In this document: in pieces, positions 59,709-64,000 of the stretch
How positions within the stretch are numbered: position 1 is the first letter of the stretch
Layout of the letters: every line of letters begins with the position of its first letter
DNA from: Callipepla californica brunnescens
Taxonomy: Eukaryota; Chordata; Aves; Galliformes; Odontophoridae
Assembly: GCA_023055505.1 (NCBI GenBank)
Contig: JALIRH010000113.1
Coordinates: 372,001 to 436,000, forward strand
DNA length: 64,000 nt
Reading direction: 5' to 3'
Notes under the pieces: model-generated
Seen by the model: the letters and a program-made list of their open reading frames with translations, nothing else
Told to the model about the DNA's origin: nothing
Database searches by the model: none
Translations under genes and position numbers: made by a program

Positions 59709-62700
59709 TTAAATATTGCATGTAAAAGTTCTTAACAGATAGATGCTTGGATGAGAGATATAGATATTTAAACTCTAGGGATAAACATGAAGTCCAGATG
59801 AAACAGTTTTGACTTGTCTCTTCTGTCCTTAATTTCAATGAAATCTAAAATAACCAGCTCTATGAAGTTAGTTTGTTTCACTGATGGTTTTGGCAGAGCT
59901 TCTCCCTCACCGTGTTGCCAGGAAACATGGCAGAGTAAAATGACTGTTGGACTGTCACAGCTTTAGGCCTTATGACTCTGAGGGATGAATGCCAAGGCAA
60001 TCAGCATGCTGAGGAAGTTGCACTCTTTGCAAGCTCTGCGGCATTACGTGACCATGCAAAGGGGAAAACTCATGAGGTTAGAGAAGAAAAAAAAAAAATA
60101 CAGGGAAGGAAGAAGCTACAGAGCAGTCAGTCCTACGATTTCATCTGTATTGGACTCCTACTGCTTGTATTTCATTCGAGCAGATGTTACTTGAACAGAT
60201 ATGCTGAAGATAGCAATACAAAAGGAAAAATTAAATGCATAGTAACCCCTCACTTCCCTAGAGGGTTGTAAGCAGGCATCCTGCAAACCGCCTTATCCCA
60301 TCTAACTTTTCACCTTTGTCTTGTATTACATTGCTCTATCCTGTCCTTATCATGCCTTTTCTTATGTTATCTTACCAAGACACTCCTGCCTGAGCTAGCT
60401 GAGAATAGTCCAATCCTAATTTTTCCATCAGATTTTCCAGCCTGTATTAAATTTACCACTCGTGGGTGAATAATCTGTTATCCTTCTGCAACAAATTAAT
60501 TGCAGGCTGTATGAAATGAGTGATGTGGGTACAAATTCTGTGAGTCTCTGCTATATAAAATTCAATATAGTCTTTGCTGTTAGGATAATCTCGTGCCAAT
60601 ATACTTGGCAAAAAATACAGTATGTGTGTACACAACATGGCCGTATTTCAGGTTGATATTGACAGCTGTGTACTTATTTATTTTTCATAAATCTTGCAAA
60701 GATATAGAAAAGATTATTCTGAAGTATTCCTCCTAACCTACATACTTTATAAACTGCCTGGGGTTTGACATACAGAGCATTTTTTAAACATAAGTGTAAA
60801 TAACTGCTTCTGATTGCTTTCAGAGCTGCACCCAGCTCATCGTTGTAATCTTAGTACAAAATATATGTCCCTTATTAAAAAACTGAAACAAAAATCCACA
60901 GGCATGTGCATGTCATGCTCCGTTAACCTGGCTTTGTAGTCTGCACATATGGTGGATGAGGGAGTGGAACAGCTATGATATAATTAAAATTCAGTCCTGC
61001 AAATAATTGCATGAGCTTAATGATCACTATTTTGGGGGATGCATGCACTGAGGTATGTACTATGGCTGCAATTCATACACATTCTTTGAAGCTGATTATC
61101 TTCAAAATAACTCAGTATTGCTAAAAGTGCAAATATCTCAGTACAGTGTGGGTAAATTCCATGACTCTTTACCCAGTTTCCTTGTCGGTTTTTCACCCTG
61201 CACTGAAGCTAGCTACTTTTCCTAGCTAGTTTATTCAGACATTGCTCATGTCTGCATGTGTAGCTTGTAGACAGAGGACAGAAAAATCCTTGGGCAGTGA
61301 GAGCTCTTTAATGCAATTAACATTTTGCAATAGTGTACCCATAAAAATGTGTTTACACAGGGATATGGACAAACAGATTCCAGCAACTAGCATAGCTGAG
61401 GCACTGAAGAACATGACTTCTAGGACTAGAGGAAGATGTATTCTGTGATACTTCAGAAACTGTGGTTAGACTCTATTTAGCTATGTGTTGTCAATCTGCA
61501 GCCTTGGTTGAAATCAGCAGGAGTTGCATGTGTAAGGGAAGAATTTGGCCCACTAGGACTCAATGTGGTGCATCAAAGGAAGATAGAGCTGGCATCTCTG
61601 GGAGAATTTTCTGATATTCACATGCAACTGCACACTGTGGGTGGCATTGAGCTGGGTATGAATTAGTTGGAGCAGAGACAGGAACCAGAGCAACTGCAGC
61701 TAAGAGGAGGTCTGCAGACCACCCCCAGGATGCCATAAGACCACCGGTTGCCTTCAGAAGAGAAGAAGTCTAGGATAAATGGAGACTATAGGAATTACAT
61801 ACTCTTGCGACAGAAAACAACTGTTACCAATGGGAGCTGCCGCTAGAAAGAAAGACTGAGTGTCACTGTTCATACTCAGAACTAGCTCCTGTGACCTTGA
61901 GAAAACACTCAATTGAACAAACTTGATGAAGTGGCGAGAATGTGCAGCATGGGTAAGAATGGGGCTCAGATTGAAGTCTGCTCAGTCTGGTAGAGATTTT
62001 GTACAAGCATTCGAAGATCTTGAACTACCTTCTTCTTATGAAACATGCATAGTACAGTCTGATGTTAAAATTTATTCTTAGTTTGTAATACACAGGTATA
62101 TCGACACAAGCATGCTGGGCCATCTAACGGTTTGTATTTGGTTTGGGACTGATTTATCTCCTCCTGGATACAGGTAACAAATTAAAACTCCATATCTGAA
62201 TCTAATGGGTTGTGTTTAAAACTTAAATCTCTCTACCATCTGAGGCTGTGTTCTGGTTTCTCCCTTTTTAATGTGTGTGGGCTATTCCACGTCCCTCATT
62301 ACTCCTCAGATTCATCGTGCCAGACCCCTCTCACGCTGGCAGCAGCAACGTGTGCACTTTGGTGATTTATAATACTGTGCTTTTTGGGGAAGAGTGTATT
62401 TCACTGGTAGTAAAAAGGGTTGTTGTGCAGGTGGAAACTTGTTTAAACAAATCTGAATCAAAATTGGGTTGTAATGAAGGTTGATATCTTAACATAAGCT
62501 CTGAATGTCCAGAAAACTTACATTACTTTACACATCAGAAACCTGTCTGAGCACTTTGTTTCAGAGATTTCCATCTGCTGAAAGGAACAAAAATATTACT
62601 GGGGTAAATCTGAAAAGAAAATCAAATGTTCTTCTATATAAGTCTGTGGCTGTTATGCATCTTAAAAAAAAATAAATTAAATAACTGTTTTTAAAGAATT

Positions 62701-64000
62701 GTTTTCTACACAGTTAACAAATTAATTCTGTTTTCACAGTTCAGTGAGGTCTTTGATTTTACTTCCAGCTTCCTGAAGACAAAGTTCAGATAGAAAAAAT
62801 GTCTTCCAGATTCTGTCATTCCGCAAAATACCGAAGTTGTTAGGAGGAGAAAAAATAGCTTAATGGTAGGTAAGTCACCTCAAAGTTGGTGACTAAATAT
62901 TCTTCATTCAATGTTCCCCTAATAATGCTAATATCTATAAACTACAAATACATTCTATCCAGACAGTTCAGTGAAAATGTTCAGACTGCAAGTTTGGTTC
63001 AATCATCTAGAAGTCTGAATGTTTGTCGAAATTATCTGTACCTATCAAATCTCCACTTTGAACTGGCAGTCTCCTAAAAACCAGCATTTCATGTGAGATT
63101 TCTGGCACTTACCTTTCAGGTGCTTGCCAGAAACATCATTTTTGTGGTGTTACTGATTCAAACCTTGATGGCAATTACAATTATCAAAATAAAAACTCTC
63201 TCTACTTGTTCCAGGACTTCAAAAATATTTGGTTGCAGTTTGGTTCTGAAAGTGTGAAAAGGCTGAGGAGAAGGTTTTTAATTTCCCCTTTTTTTTTTTT
63301 TTTCTTCTCTTTCTCTCTCTTTTTTCTTCCTCAATTCCATTTGCCTCTTTTGAATGTGTTCTTCATTACCTCAGGTGAAATATCCCAATTGGGAAAAGAT
63401 CTCAAGTTTTCTCAGATCTGGTAGTTTTTGGGACTCATCAGGCTCATCAGACCTATAATGCAACTGCTACAGTAGTTTATTTCTTTGTCGTCAGCTCTGT
63501 CTGTTGAAAATTAAAACATTTTCCTCATCGTGATGTGTGGCATATCTGACTGTGAAAGGCTTACCATCTGTTTTAGGGCCTGTAGAACTTAGCAGGGAAT
63601 GTGAACGCTATTGTAAGAAGCTTTCAGTGTTTGTTTTATTTAATTTCAGATGCAAACTAACTTCATATAATCTCAATACAGAGCATTTTATGCATACATT
63701 TATTTAAACATAAGCCACTCTAGCTTGAAAAGTAGATTTCATATCCTATCTCAGACTCCAGAAAAAAAAGACTTTTTTTTATTTTTTTTACAGCACACAG
63801 ACACAAATCTCTGCTGTAAGAAAAAGATGATGTTTCTCTCATTTAATTTTAGCTGTTTAAGATGAAGCTAACCATGTCTGTTCCCTCTGCTGACTGCAGG
63901 CGGATTCCACCTGGACCTTAGCTTGTAGAAAGAAAAAGTCTGGCAGTTTGAATCTCAAAGTTTTGTCCATTTCAGTGGCAGGAAGGATTAGGTGTGCTGC
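59709..64000. other. Unique AT-rich stretch to window end
   Basis: No gene or interspersed repeat is recognised. The frame 59972-60271 is Lys-rich near an A10 run and has no domain. A pyrimidine tract lies at 63288-63328 (T14 plus CTTCTCTTTCTCTC-like sequence). T runs occur near 63773-63790. Confidence 0.5.

Noticed and set aside
1..64000. CRISPR arrays, operons, tRNA or rRNA genes, integrated phage
   Set aside because: Direct repeats with unique spacers, ribosome binding sites with tightly packed genes, and tRNA box B-like GGTTCGAATCC words were looked for by eye and not found; the DNA is clearly vertebrate non-coding sequence.

Overview
The window looks like bird DNA from an AT-rich, gene-poor stretch: an intergenic region or the inside of a very long intron. 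The main evidence is the repeat content. Almost every recognisable interspersed repeat is a 5'-truncated CR1 LINE, many ending in the avian CR1 tail related to ATTCTATG. There are no Alu-like SINEs, no L1, and no bacterial-style operons. A mariner remnant of the kind described in chicken and other birds (Galluhop/SETMAR-like) and one solo LTR with a perfect target-site duplication fit the same picture. A galliform is plausible, but I cannot assign a species from sequence alone.

Layout. 1-11.8 kb is mostly unique AT-rich sequence with two CR1 fragments (0.5 and 5.2 kb), a 33-A tract with an upstream AATAAA, and short simple repeats. 11.86-12.52 kb is a minus-strand solo LTR flanked by CAACC on both sides, with an internal 20-bp higher-order GA repeat. 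13.8-16.1 kb is a head-to-head pair of long CR1 copies (minus, then plus). 16.1-25 kb is unique apart from one CR1. 25.08-25.61 kb is the 5' part of a dead mariner-like transposase, followed by a small tandem duplication carrying two ATGCAAAT octamers. 26.8-27.17 kb is a GAAAAA-rich homopurine array. 27.9-48.1 kb carries scattered short CR1 pieces in both orientations, a GATA tetranucleotide array and a polypurine tract. 50.8-52.15 kb is a second head-to-head CR1 pair whose 5' ends are fused with no spacer. 52.2-64 kb is unique except for one degraded CR1 piece.

I found no exon, RNA gene or intact protein-coding gene that I can support. All longer open frames are CR1 or mariner relics, low-complexity translations, or chance frames. 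The window therefore has no gene pathway to describe; its biology is that of transposon insertion, decay and simple-repeat growth. I did not find a convincing new biological system. The most interesting structures are the two head-to-head CR1 pairs (same type of minus partner and same type of plus partner both times), the apparently young solo LTR, and the homopurine array. Several unique AT-rich blocks have a mix of homeodomain-, SOX- and forkhead-like words that could mark conserved non-coding elements, but only an alignment could show that.
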